Shown here one piece after another: positions 45,582 to 57,853 of a stretch of 64,000 nt of DNA. Source of the DNA: Zygnema cylindricum (Eukaryota > Streptophyta > Zygnematophyceae > Zygnematales > Zygnemataceae); assembly GCA_037447655.1 (NCBI GenBank), contig JBBHKE010003381.1, positions 101,237-165,236 on the forward strand. The letters are read 5' to 3'. The number at the start of each line of letters is the position of its first letter. The stretch's first letter is position 1. The notes under the pieces were generated by a model that ran no database searches, was not told the origin of the DNA, and saw nothing but the letters and a program-made list of their open reading frames with translations. Made by a program: the position numbers and the translations under genes.

Positions 45582-46663
45582 TATAACTCTGAGACCTCCA
45601 TAGGACCTCAGAGTAAGCTGCTCACACGAAGCCCCTTTTTTCTTTCAACACGAATAACCGTCACCTTGGCAAACAAAAACTCTGACCACCTTCATTTTTG
45701 TGGAGGGAAGACTCCCCTGAGTCGATAACAAAAAAAATCTCTGAATTTGCTCTTTTGAACAGTAAGTTATGGAGGGTCAAAGTAGACCTTTTGTACAAAA
45801 GCTCTTTAGGAGAGAGGGTCCTATCTACCATTTTTTTCTAAGTCTTATCTCTCTCACAAACTCTATCTACTGATGTACGGAACTTATCCTATTATACTTC
45901 CGTACATAAAAGTATATTGTCTGGTGTACTTTCAGTACAGCAACTGTACAACATGGCCTAAAAGGCGACACATGTCATATGCGGGTTCGGTCCCGTAATC
46001 CCCGGGGATGCCGCGATCCTAAGTAATTTTGCCACGTATCATCCGATGTGGCGATGACCAAAAACCGCCAAGATTTTTTCCGCGATCTCGACTTTCTTCC
46101 CAACTGTCCCATTGAGTGCAGATTTCAATCGTAGCCATCATAAATACTTGCGCAGTATTTGTTTCGTTAAAGAAATATATGCGCGGTATTTGTTTCGTTA
46201 AAGAAATAAATGCGCGGTACTAGTTTCTTACACATAGCGTAATCCGTACTTTTACATATCTGGATCTATATATCCCATAAACATTCCCAGTTAAATGAAT
46301 TATCCTACGTAAAAAATTTTAAATAAATATCAAACCATATACTATATAACATTAGTCTTAGACTTAACGATTAAGACTAACGGCAGCCGGCAACCTATCA
46401 ATCCGCAGGTACCGGGATCAAATCATGGTTCCAACATCCATTCTTTTAGTAAAAAACTACTTATCAGTAAATAAGCTAATCTATTTCCCGTAAACCTCTA
46501 GATAGCCAAGGTAGCCATAGCTCTAGCTTCCACTCCAACTTCCCAGTGACTAGGACAAGTGTGGGAGTTTGGAGAAAGAAGTTAGAGATACACTACCTCG
46601 GCTTCTTTCTATATTTTAATTTAGACCTAGAAAATACCTAAAAATAAACCATCAATTTCTACA
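45582..46663 (-). repeat. A5 3' LTR
   Basis: The left end reads tataactctgagacc, where tgcaactct is expected (two transitions). The right end is atcaatttctaca. tRNA-like unit 46360-46447; hairpin 46525-46582; GTAC motifs near 45880-45950. Confidence 0.86.
46360..46447 (+). promoter_or_regulatory. Antisense tRNA-like unit in A5 3' LTR
   Basis: gacttaacgattaagactaac, then ggtaccgggATCAAATcatgg and ttCTTTTag. The D-arm-like palindrome ctta...taag is well kept. Confidence 0.45.
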
Positions 46664-48707
46664 CTCCCCTTATATTCTAGTCAATCTTTAATTTTAGACC
46701 ACACTTCTCCTTGCAAAAAATTAGCTCGGGGGAAGGAACAGGTTAGGTCATCTTATCTACTACCATCTCGCTATCTGGTCGGTACTCTAAACTGATTATT
46801 TTGTTTTCGACTTTCTCTCTAACAAAGCTGAGTCTAATGTCCATGTGTTTAGCTTTAAAATGATGTTTAGGTTTAACAGAAATAGCGATTGCTGCGTGAT
46901 TGTCATAAATAAAAATTCTGCACACCACTTTTAAGGTGACCAAGCTCACCAAGCAAAGACTTGACCCACATCAATTCTTTTAAGCAGAGCAAAAGGCCAT
47001 ATACTCAGCCTCTATGGTGGACTGAGCAATAACCTTTTGTTGTTTGCTACTCCAATAGCAAGCCCCATCACCCACATATAATACATATCTAGAAGTACAT
47101 CTCCTCATCGGAGCATCCCTTTAACAAGCATCACTCTAAGTAGTGATGTCAGTATTCTCCCCACCCAAATGCAACCATAGATCCCTAGTTCCTATGAAAG
47201 ATCTAAGGAATCTCTTAGCTGCCTCCAAATCCTTCTTAGTGGGAGCATTTAGACTTCTACTCAGCACTCCTACAGCTGCAACTAAATCCACCTAAGTACA
47301 ATTCATAAAATAGATTAGGCTTCCCACTACTTGCCTGTAAGGAATAGTCTGCATGAACTTCTGTTCTTCAAGAGATAATTCCTCGTCTAAGACTATGACT
47401 CCTTCTTCCTCACTCCCCTCACTTCCCTTCTTTAACTCCATTGGAGTTTTACAACTAATAGCTTAATCCATTTGAAATTTTTCAAGCATGTTTCCTATTG
47501 CTTCTTTTTTAGTCAACCTTATAATCTTTCTTTCTCGGTCTCTTTCTACTTGAATTCCCAAATTATATTTTGCTTCTTCCATATCCTTCATTTCAAATCC
47601 CCCCTTAAGATCAGTTTTCAATTTCTTAATTTTTTCCATTGATTTACTTAAACCAAGTAAATCATCAACATAAATTGCAATAAATATAATACTTTCCTCA
47701 TCTTCAAAAACATCGATTAAGTGACCTGAGCTGATTCGGATATATCGCAGACCGGTAAGAAACTCATCAAGTTTCTTATTCCACTATTGAGGCGCCTGTT
47801 TCAAATCATAAAGGGATTTAATCAGCCGGCATGCCTTACTCTCCTCTCCTTCCTCCACAAATCATTCGGGTTGTCCTATGAAAATCACCTCTTCCAATTC
47901 TCCATGCAAAAAGGTTTTCTTGATGTCCATCGGGTGCACCTCTATGTCTTCTGTTGCTGCCAGACTGAAAAGTTTGTGGACAGAGGGATATCTGACGACC
48001 GGGGCAAAGGTTTCCTTGTAGTCAATTCCCTCCTATTGTGTAAATCCCTTTGCCACTAATCGGGCTTTATAACGCTCAATTGTGTTATCTGGGTTTAGTT
48101 TTAATTTGAAAACCCGCTTACAACCGATTTGTTTTCGGTTAGGTGGACAATCCACCAGCTCCTAAGTATCGACTGCCATAATTGAGGCCATCTCCTCATT
48201 GATGGTTGTCTTCCACCGGTTTCTTTTTGGGCAAGTCATCGCCTCTCTATAAGTGTGAGGTTCATTTGATGAGATAGTTTTGTTACCTTGTTATTAACCT
48301 TTTTTTCAGGCAATCTTTTGCTACTTCTCCTTCCCCCCTCCAAATCTGTGGCCGGAATAGATGGTTCTCGTGGGTTCTTTTGAACAATCTCGGCTTCTCC
48401 CTGTCCCTTGATTCTGAATCAGTTTCCACCACGTCTTCGAATTCGAGTAGAGTTGTCACTGGAGTTTCCGCAGCCAAGTTCTTTTCGGTCTGATTTGTAC
48501 CTGTAAGAATGTCATCTTCTCTAAAATCTGGATAGTTAGGAATTTCAGAGTCATCAGAATTTTCTGACTCAAATCTGATTTTTACTAACTTTGTATATTT
48601 GAAGGGATCCACGGACTTTCTTTCATCCATAACTACTAGATGCTTTACTAAGATTATATCTTCTCTTTTTAGATCATAAACTCCATATCCTTTAACATCC
48701 TCATCAT
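46664..48707 (-). pseudogene. A5 pol: RNase H, RT and linker
   Basis: Minus strand: RNase H (CDNQ position reads YDNHAAIAIS), RT with YVDDLLGLS, entry text (NTIERYKARLVAKGF-type) and a linker (DLKREDIILVKHLVVMDE). Many stops and small indels. It breaks at atcat (48703-48707), where a plus-sense solo LTR is inserted, and continues at 49885. Confidence 0.88.
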
Positions 48708-49884
48708 TGTTGGAATTCAAGTATTTTCTAGGTCTAAAGATTGCAAAATAAAAAGCAAATAGAAGATATTGACAGCATGCCTCTAACTCCTCACTCAAGT
48801 CCCCACACTTGTCGCAGTCACTGAAGACTGGAGGAGGAGTTAGCCATGGCTGCCTGGGCTGTCCAAATAGAGACATGCAGTAGTTTCATTGGGTTTTCTA
48901 AAAGGGAGTTTGACGGAGCCAGGATTTGATCTTGGTACCTACCGTACGTCAATTTCGCAGTAGCCGGTTTCCTTAACCAAATAGTATATGTCATAGTATA
49001 GAGTATATGGGGTATGATACTTATATAAATAGTTACATTTAGACTAACTCGTTTAACAGGAACTATATATATAATGCATAGAAATAGTTGTGTAAAGTAC
49101 AAAGTATGGTACTGTTACGAAATAAATACTGCGCATTTTGTTTGACATCGAGAGAATACTGCGCACGTATTTATGACGGCTACGATTAAAATCAGACGGC
49201 CGCAAAGGATGCCGAGATCGAAAAATAGGATTTTGGCGGTTTGGGATCACCGCCACATCGAATGACACGTGGCAAAACCACATTAGATTGCGGCAACTTC
49301 GTGAATTACTGAAACGAATCCGAATATGACATGTGTCAACATTTTGGCCATGTCGTACGATGGTTGTACAGGAAGTACATTAGCACCTGTACCTTTCTGT
49401 AGGACACAGTATTTTATTTGGTGCCGTACTTTAGTAGACAGAGTTTTAGAGGGAGATATGACTTAGAAAAATTTGGTAGATATGACCCTCTGTGTGAGAG
49501 AGCTTCTGTACAAAAGGTCATCTTTCACCATTCATAACAATGAATTTACTCGACCATTTTCAGTAATTCTTTTTGCTACGGAGTTAGGGAAGTCCAGGCT
49601 ACACAAAGGTGTAGTCGGTCAGAGTTTTTCCTCGCCAAGGTGGCTGCATTTCTAAGGGAAAGTCAAAGTGGGTGAATGTGTCCAAAACTCATATTCTAAC
49701 TTTGCATTGTGTGGTGTAACTCAGCACACATAAAGTCTTATTTCACAAGGGTGAAGCTATAATGGGTTTGTGATTGTCAAGGGGTCTGTCATTTAGGTTT
49801 ATATCAACTTGGAGGCGGCACTATCTAGATAAGCTTGTTTTGGATCTGCCTACTTTGAGGGCCAATGGAGGTCTCAGAGTTTCA
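48708..49884 (+). mobile_element. Solo family A LTR inside A5 pol
   Basis: 1177 bp from tgttggaattcaag to ctcagagtttca, flanked by atcat and aacat (one change). Hairpin arms aactcctcactcaagtcc (48783-48800) and gaagactggaggaggagtta (about 48823-48842). tRNA-like unit 48900-48984 on the minus strand. It resembles the A3 LTRs more than those of its host. Confidence 0.87.
48900..48984 (-). promoter_or_regulatory. Antisense tRNA-like unit in the A5-nested solo LTR
   Basis: The minus strand gives ggttaaggaaaccgg, ggtaccaagATCAAATcctgg and actccCTTTTag. The T arm is close to that of 20547-20634. Confidence 0.45.
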
Positions 49885-52192
49885 AACATATCCTAATAAG
49901 TATCCCGGTTTTCCTTTAGGATCTAGCTCCCAATTAGATCGATCTGTATCTAGACTGAATACTTAACTGGTGAAAACCTTTAAGTGAGATATGTCTGGTT
50001 TCCGGCCTGTCTATCTCTCATAAGGTGTTTGATCTTTATAGCTGAATTAATAACTCTATTTTTGAGGTAATTAGCACAGTTCTTTGCTTCGGCCCAAAAC
50101 CTTTTTCCTTTCTTCTTGTCCGAAAACATACTTCTAGCACTATCACTTAGTGTCCTATTTGATCTTTCAGCTACCCCATTTGGTTCTGGGTTTTCTGGAA
50201 CTGTCTTTTAGTGTTGGACTCCATCTTCCCTCAGAAAATCCTCAAACTGGTAAGAAGTATACTCTCTATCATTGTCACTCTTTACTCTCTTGATTGGAGT
50301 TTCATGGAGTTTTTCGCTCCATGATTTATATTGTCTAAAACAATCCTAAGCTTCTGACCTGTTTTTCAAAAAATACACCCTGGAATATCGATACTAATCT
50401 TCTGTGATAGTCATCATAAATCTCTTCCCCCCCGTTGAGGGCACTTTGGCCGGTCCCCAAATATCTCTGTGTACTAAATCTATAATTTTTTCTCCCCTAT
50501 AGGTGGTTGTTTTGGGAAAGGGCAATCTTATGCTTTACCTTGAAAACATCCACTACAATCACTTAGATTCTCACTCTCACTGAACTGAATTCCTTCCACC
50601 ACTCCCATCTTTTTCATCTCTCTTAGCTTATCTAGATTCACATGCCCAAGCCTCTTACGACACATCATTATATCATGAACACCAGCATAATAAAGTTTAT
50701 TCTTTTCATAAAGAAAATCAGCTTAAACATCCATTGGCTACCTTTTTCAGCGGTGAAATATACTTCCTCCTCAAAACTAGCAGTAAAGACTCCTTTCTTA
50801 GTGCTACTATCAAAACCCTTATCATCTAATACAGACATAGAGATGAGGTTTTTGTTCAGCCCTGGAATAAACAATATATCGGAGAATGTTACTATGGATG
50901 TCTTTCCTTCTACTAACACTTTCAGATCTACCGATCTTACAAGAGTAGTAGTGACTATCCTCCCATCCCCGTACTCTATCTCTACGATGAGAATCTTTCT
51001 TATCTCAGTGAACAGGTGCCTATCGTTACACATGTGCATGGAGGCACCTGAATCTACAATCCAACTTGCTTCACCTTTTTATCCACCGTAAGCACATTTC
51101 TGCCTTCGTGAAATTTCGACCTCGTTTTTCGCCTCCAACTCCTCAACCAAAAAGAGCTCATCGTCCTCATCTTCGGATTCCACCTCATGTACCTGTGTCA
51201 CAAGGGCCTTTTTCTTTCCTGTCAGGGTTCCACCTGTCTACCCCTTCTTTAATCGAAGCTCGGTTAGTTTAGTGCACTCCGCCATATAGTGCCCTTGTTT
51301 CTTACAAAAATGACATAAACCCTTGGGAGCCCTTAGTCCGAACTCGTCGGTCTGATTTTTCTTCTCCCCCCCTACGTAATTTCCGACCGGTCTCCGCGAA
51401 TCCTTGTTCCTCCAGTCGGTCCCTGCTGCCAAGGCTTGCCCACTCTTTCCTCCCCTTCGGATCTCAATTGTATTCTCTCGAACGAGAATCATTCCTACCA
51501 GTGAGTTCTATATCCACCTTCAGTCTGGCAAGTCCTCCACACGGTTGACTATGTTCTCGAACTCATTGAGTAACTTCATCAGTAGATAGTTAACCTTTAC
51601 TTTTTCACTAAAATCTTTTCCAACACTCTCTAGCTCCATGAAAAGTGTAGCAAGCTCATTGCAAAAATCCAACATCTTCCCCCCTTTGTATACGTACTCT
51701 TTAACTTTCTGATCAGCCAACTGTTGTTGCTGAATCATACCACTTCGGTACATCTCTATGAGAGCTATCCAAAGATCAGATGCCCTTTCTCCCTGCAAAT
51801 GAGGACATGCAAGTCCTTCAGTAAGGTGGCGGAGGATGAAATGCTTTGCCGCCATATTGTTGAAGTCCCATGTATCATTATAATTTTCCTCATTCCTCGG
51901 AATAGGTGATATGAATGCCGCACCAGTTGTTATTGGTGTGGTCGTCTCTTTCTCCTTTCCGTTGTCCACCACCTCTCCTTCTTTTGTCTCCTCCGTTGAA
52001 GATGGATCTGCATCTCTAGTGAATCTGCCTCTTGTAAACCCAGGAGGTATCCCAAGACTGGATGGACACCTCACTCGTCCACTGACTTTTCCCCAAAACT
52101 GTTTCTCACATAGAGCTCTTTTCATCATACTTTCCCATTATATGAAGCCACCTCCATTGAATATGGGTATCCTAGATGGTGGGCCCATAACC
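49885..52192 (-). pseudogene. A5 gag, protease and integrase
   Basis: The minus strand has Gag (RALCEKQFWGKVSGRVRCPS; YKGGKMLDFCNELATLFMEL), the knuckle CHFCKKQGHYMAEC, a protease with DSGAS intact (about 51050) and an integrase finger and core, with stops. The N terminus runs over the 16-nt PBS at 52177-52192. Gag is open for 202 codons (52128-51520) and is the longest surviving frame of A5. Confidence 0.9.
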
Positions 52193-52325
52193 TGCAACTC
52201 TAAGACCTCCATAGGACCTCAGAGTTAGCAGCTCACACGAAGCCTCTAGGATAACCTTGAAACATTTGTCTTTCAGCATGAATAACCGACACCCTGGCAA
52301 ACAAAAACTCTGACCACCTTCACCC
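52193..52325 (-). repeat. A5 5' LTR, part 1
   Basis: Starts tgcaactctaagacc beside the PBS and stops at the caccc target copy (52321-52325) of the solo B LTR. Confidence 0.88.
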
Positions 52326-53156
52326 TGTTGTTCTACAACCACCGGTGCAGGTGGAGGAGCAGCAGTAGTAGTAGAAGCAGACATGATACACACTCAGAAG
52401 CTATCAAGAATCCTACCAAACAGCTGTTCTTAAGTGATCACCAATTCTTATACAAGCATCCAAATCTCACAAAAACTCTATCAGAATATAGAGTAACATA
52501 AACACTGACAACTCCCAAAGTTTCAGCACAATTGACCCAACAACACTCAAGATATAATACTCAGAAGTTTCCCAAAAACTGTCTGCAGTTTTACTACTTG
52601 GAAGTCTGGATACATAAAAATGTTCTAAGTCCTAAGTCTTATACTTTCGGTGTTCTACCGCCGATAACAGTGTACCTGAGAGGTACGTCCAGAATCAACC
52701 CACCTACTGAGATCTACGTGTTCTTGATCGTGCCAACCCAATCTATCATTGTACAGTCAATATTACTCAGAATCTATATTAAGTTACTGTACAAATATTT
52801 GTCGGCTAAGTCACTTGTGATAATCTTATGAATCTCGTCCGTTGACTAGATTCATATTAATCGCAGCTGCGTTGTCCCGTACCGGATCACATTTATATCA
52901 CCCGCGGTTGCGGTGTCCTGCACCAAATCATATCCAAGATAGTAGCAGCTGCGTTGTCTGTACGGATCTTATCCAAAGTGACCGCAGCTGCGTTTGTCCT
53001 GTCAGTATCGCAGCTTCGCTGCTGCGCTGCTCTGCTGCTGCGCAGCTCTGCTGTATAGCAGCTGCGCTGCTCTTCCGTATAGCAGCTTCGTTGCTGTCTG
53101 TATAGTTGCTGCGCTGCTGCGCTGCTCTGAGACTGAGAGCTTTCCAAAAGACAACA
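52326..53156 (-). mobile_element. Solo family B LTR in A5 5' LTR
   Basis: 831 bp, tgttgttctacaac to ccaaaagacaaca, with an exact TSD CACCC (52321-52325, 53157-53161). Nearly identical to the B1 LTRs, so it is a young insertion. It encodes a Gag start (MSASTTTAAPPPAPVVVEQ) although no gag follows. Confidence 0.95.
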
Positions 53157-53397
53157 CACCCTTGTGAAGAGAAGACTCCCCTGAGTCAATAGCAAAAAGA
53201 ATCACTGAATTTGCTCCCCTCAGCAGTAAGTTATGGAGGGTTAAAGTTGACCTTTTGTACAGAAGCACTCTAGGAGAGAGGGTCCTATCTACCAATTTTT
53301 TCTAAGTCCTATCTCTCTCACAAACTCTATATACTGATCTACGAAACCAATCATATTACACTTCCGTACATAAAAGTACATTTGCCAGTGTACTTTC
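53157..53397 (-). repeat. A5 5' LTR, part 2
   Basis: Continues cacccttgtgaagag through the R-U3 boundary to tgtactttc, ending at the C array TSD CTTTC (53393-53397). Confidence 0.86.
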
Positions 53398-54661
53398 TGT
53401 TGTTTTTGGAAGATTCATTTTCGTACATGCGTGCGCTTGCGTGTTCGCATACTTAGTAACCGGATGGAATATGGTGGTTCGAATGGATTTGTGGATTGGG
53501 GGGTAATTGTACGGATGATTTTAAGGTGACGTAAAAGTACAAATTAAGTGACGCGAAGAAGCGTACGAAAAATACAGAATGCGAAATAAAAATGGACGGC
53601 GGATCGCTTCGCGATTTGATTCGAAATATTCGAAGGGTTTGAAAAAGTACGCCGGCCATACGAAACATAATGCGACAGACCGCATTTATTAAATGTGACG
53701 CTGCCGGTACAGAGCGTCGTATTTGACACGTGAGATTTACAGCGAAGAACGTGGTTTCATACGAACAGGATTTAGATAGTACGGTTTAATTTCGGCAGTG
53801 GTTCGAGCTACACGTGGAGGGCGGACGACGTCCGCCGATATTTCCAAGGGATCGTATTGTTTGATGACGTGTTATTAGGTGGACCGTACATATGCGATGT
53901 CAGTTCACTACGTGGACTTATCGACAAGTGACTAAGCAAGTTGTCACTTATGACGCGGATTTATGGATGCGTCGGTGTAAATATTTGAACAAACATTTTC
54001 TTGTCGTATATGTATTAATAAATTAGAGTTGATTATGATGTTTATATTTTAAGTGATCAATTAGGGTTTTCGATAGTTTAATTTGTGTGTGTACGATGTC
54101 GTACTTGTAGACAAGTGTACGCTTACGATTGCTTGACTTTCAGGTGTACACTTACAATTAGTGTTTCTTAGTAATTGGCTATTATGGTTAAATATGACTT
54201 AATGACAGTTACGTAATTTACGTTGGTTATTTTGACACTTTGTGATTCGTTGACAGCTCACAAGTGTATATATAGGAATGAGCTTTGTTAAGAATTAATC
54301 ATCAATGCTTAGCATGAAAAGTAGGGACCGAAGATGTAGACTTTTAGGGTTGCCGATTAGGTCATGCATTTGAGTAATATGTTTATTGGTATACTTTTGT
54401 TTATTTAATGTTTATGTGAGATTGGACTCTTTTTGTTATTATTTATTTATGTTATTTTATGTTATTTTATGTTTGTTTGATATGCATTATTTATGCATTT
54501 GTCCTAGGGTTTGCATATGTTGATTTTTCCATCAAACCTTAGTTGTTGCATGTTAAATGGAGGATGCATTTCAAATGATTGTTCATTGGCCTAGCTTCGC
54601 TTAGCTTTTTGCATAATAGTTTGGGTGGCTTCTGCGGTCTATTTTAGACCAAAGAACAACA
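53398..54661 (+). repeat. C array LTR1
   Basis: 1264 bp. U3 is rich in ACGT cores (gtgacgtaaaag, cacgtggagg, gatgacgtg). TATATATAGG lies at 54267-54276 and a conserved R-U5 follows. The end AGAACAACA adjoins the PBS. Confidence 0.93.
54267..54274 (+). promoter_or_regulatory. TATA box of C LTR1
   Basis: TATATATA in gtgTATATATAggaatgagc, about 390 bp before the LTR end. The same box is at 56487-56494 (LTR2) and 58818-58825 (LTR3), and sequence identity between LTR3 and the others rises sharply from here on. Confidence 0.6.
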
Positions 54662-55618
54662 GGTTATGGGCCCACAACCCATCTATCACATGTTAGGTTA
54701 AGTCGAGATAGGTTTTTGTCACACGCATTGTAGCGGGTTAATATTGTCCTTGCTGGTTGTATTGCAGTAATGGTGTCTGTGTACCCATGAGATCGGCCTT
54801 ATCATAGTGTTGGTATGTGCCGAGTTTAATCTTGCATTGCCCCAAGGGTTAACTTAGTGACAGTGCCGAAATGTCTACCCTCAATGAAAAATGATTTATT
54901 TTGAGAAAGGATATTTTATCTTTGGAAAATACATGTTTATTTTTGATGAAGCATTTTGAAATGTGGAATATGAAGTTTTGACATTTGGTGGAGATTTGAC
55001 ATTTAGTGGGGAGATGCGGAAGGTGGAGTTTCGACGTTTGAGGAGAGAGATCTGAAAGGTGAAGTTGTGGCATTTGGTGAAAGATCCGAATTTGTGGATC
55101 TATGATTATGAGATGTTATGGGATTTTATTTTTCGGTTGATTATGGTAGTTAGAGGAAAATGTGGTAAATTTGTTGGAATTTTGATTATTTTTGGTAGAA
55201 TTGATTTTGGGAAAATAGTTTATTATTTATGTATTTTTAATGGGAAATTTTCGGATTTAATTATTAAATGAAAATTATATTTGATATAGTTGAAGTAAGA
55301 ATTTTTGAGTTGGGTTATATTATTAGTGTAATCCTTTAGTTTTAATTTTAGTTGACTTGAGATAGAATTGTGGGAAGTAGATTCAGATTTAGATATTGGT
55401 GAGAAAAAGAAAAATTGTTGTAATTGAAAAATGAAAAATATATTATGTATTATGAAATCTAAATGGTATATGGAGGCAGCGGAAGCGTTGGTGGAACAAG
55501 TGGAAAAATTCTGTCGGAGGCATTTGTCGGATTAAGATGGAGGAAACAGCAAGAGGTGACAGTGGTGACAGATGATGACGTGGCGTCATGGATTTACGAA
55601 ACTAAATCTTCGGGGGAG
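54662..55618 (+). other. C internal region 1, non-coding
   Basis: Begins with PBS ggttatgggcccac (54662-54675) and ends with a polypurine tract tcgggggag (to 55618). There is no open frame longer than about 75 codons and no gag/pol similarity. The middle part is AT-rich with repeated gaatttgtgg and gttgatttt words. Confidence 0.8.
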
Positions 55619-56881
55619 TGTTGTTTTTGGAAGATTCATTTTCGTACATGCGTGCGCTCGCGTGTTCGCATACTTAGTAACCGGATGTAATATGGTGGTT
55701 CGAATGGATTTGTGGATTGGGGGGTAATTCTACGGATGATTTTAAGGTGACGTAAAAGTACAAATTAAGTGACGCGAAGAAGCGTACGAAAAATACAGAA
55801 TGCGAAATAAAAATGGACGGCGGATCGCTTCGCGATTTGATTCGAAATATTCGAAGGGTTTGAAAAAGTACGCCGGCCATACGAAACATAATGCGACAGA
55901 CCGCATTTATTAAATGTGACGCTGCCGGTACAGAGCGTCGTATTTGACACGTGAGATTTACAGCGAAGAACGTGGTTTCATACGAACAGGATTTAGATAG
56001 TACGGTTTAATTTCGGCAGTGGTTCGAGCTACACGTGGAGGGCGGACGACGTCCGCCGATATTTCCAAGGGATCGTATTGTTTGATGACGTGTTATTAGG
56101 TGGCCGTACATATGCGATGTCGGTTCACTACGTGGACTTATCGACAAGTGACTAAGCAAGTTGTCACTTATGACGCGGATTTATGGATGCGTCGGTGTAA
56201 ATATTTGAAGAAACATTTTCTTGTCGTATATGTATTAATAAATTAGAGTTGATTATGATGTTTATATTTTAAGTGATCAATTAGGGTTTTCGATAGTTTA
56301 ATTTGTGTGTGTACGATGTCGTACTTGTAGACAAGTGTACGCTTACGATTGCTTGACTTTCAGGTGTACGCTTACGATTAGTGTTTCTTAGTAATTGGCT
56401 ATTATGGTTAAATATGACTTAATGACAGTTACGTAATTTACGTTGGTTATTTTGACACTTTGTGATTCGTTGACAGCTCACAAGTGTATATATAGGAATG
56501 AGCTTTGTTAAGAATTAATCATCAATGCTTAGCATGAAAAGTAGGGACCGAAGATGTAGACTTTTAGGGTTGCCGATTAGGTCATGCATTTGAGTAATAT
56601 GTTTATTGGTATACTTTTGTTTATTTAATGTTTATGTGAGATTGGACTCTTTTTGTTATTATTTATTTATGTTATTTTATGTTATTTTATGTTTGTTTGA
56701 TATGCATTATTTATGCATTTGTCCTAGGGTTTGCATATGTTGATTTTTCCATCAAACCTTAGTTGTTGCATGTTAAATGGAGGATGCATTTCAAATGATT
56801 GTTCATTGGCCTAGCTTCGCTTAGCTTTTTGCATAATAGTTTGGGTGGCTTCTGCGGTCTATTTTAGACCAAAGAACAACA
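55619..56881 (+). repeat. C array LTR2 (middle)
   Basis: 1263 bp, only a handful of differences from LTR1. It serves as the 3' LTR of the first unit and the 5' LTR of the second. Confidence 0.93.
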
Positions 56882-57853
56882 GGTTATGGGCCCACAACCC
56901 ATCTATCACATGTTAGGTTAAGTCGAGATAGGTTTTTGTCACACGCATTGTAGCGGGTTAATATTGTCCTTGCTGGTTGTATTGCAGTAATGGTGTCTGT
57001 GTACCCATGAGATCGGCCTTATCATAGTGTTGGTATGTGCCGAGTTTAATCTTGCATCGCCCCAAGGGTTAACTTAGTGACAGTGCCGAAATGTCTACCC
57101 TCAATGAAAATTATTTATTTTGAGAAATGATATTTTATTTTTGGAAAATACATGTTTATTTTTGATGAAGCATTTCGAAATGTGGAATATGAAGTTTTGA
57201 CATTTGGTGGAGATTTGACATTTAGTGGAGAGATGCGGAAGGTGGAGTTTCGACGTTTGGGGGAGAGAGATCCGAAAGGTGGAGTTGTGGCATTTGGTGA
57301 AAGATCCGAATTTGTGGATCTATGATTATGAGATGTTATGAGATTTTATTTTTCGGTTGATTATGGTAGTTAGAGGAAAATGTGGTAATTTTGTTGGAAT
57401 TTTGTTTATTTTTGGTAGAATTGATTTTGGGAAATAGTTTATTATTTATGTATTTTTAATGTGAAATTTTCGGGTTTAAATATTAAATGAAAAATTATAT
57501 TTGATATAGTTGAGGTAAGAATTTTTGAGTTGGGTTATATTATTAATGTGATCCTTTAGTTTTAGTTTTAGTTGATTTGAGATAGAATTGTGGGAAGTAG
57601 ATTCGGATTTAGATATCGGTGAGAAAAGGAAAAACAAAATTATAATTTATTTTTATAAAACATGGAAAGATTTATGGAGGCAGCGGAAGCAATGTTGTAG
57701 CGAGGGCGAATTCAGATGGTAGAGGCAGTTGACGGATTCAGATGGAGGAGGCAGTTGAAGGTGATATTGGTGACAGCTGATGACGTAGTTCCATGGAGTG
57801 TGACAGATGATGACGTGGAATCATAGATGCACGAAACTAAATTTTCGGAGGAG
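56882..57853 (+). other. C internal region 2, non-coding
   Basis: Same PBS (56882-56895) and near-identical first ~400 bp as internal 1. It diverges towards its 3' end, which reads aaaacatggaaagatttatgg before a different polypurine region (ttcggaggag). No coding sequence. Confidence 0.8.

Noticed and set aside
54662-57853. Hidden genes in the C internal regions
   Set aside because: No frame exceeds about 75 codons, none is shared in frame by both internals, and there is no similarity to gag or pol.
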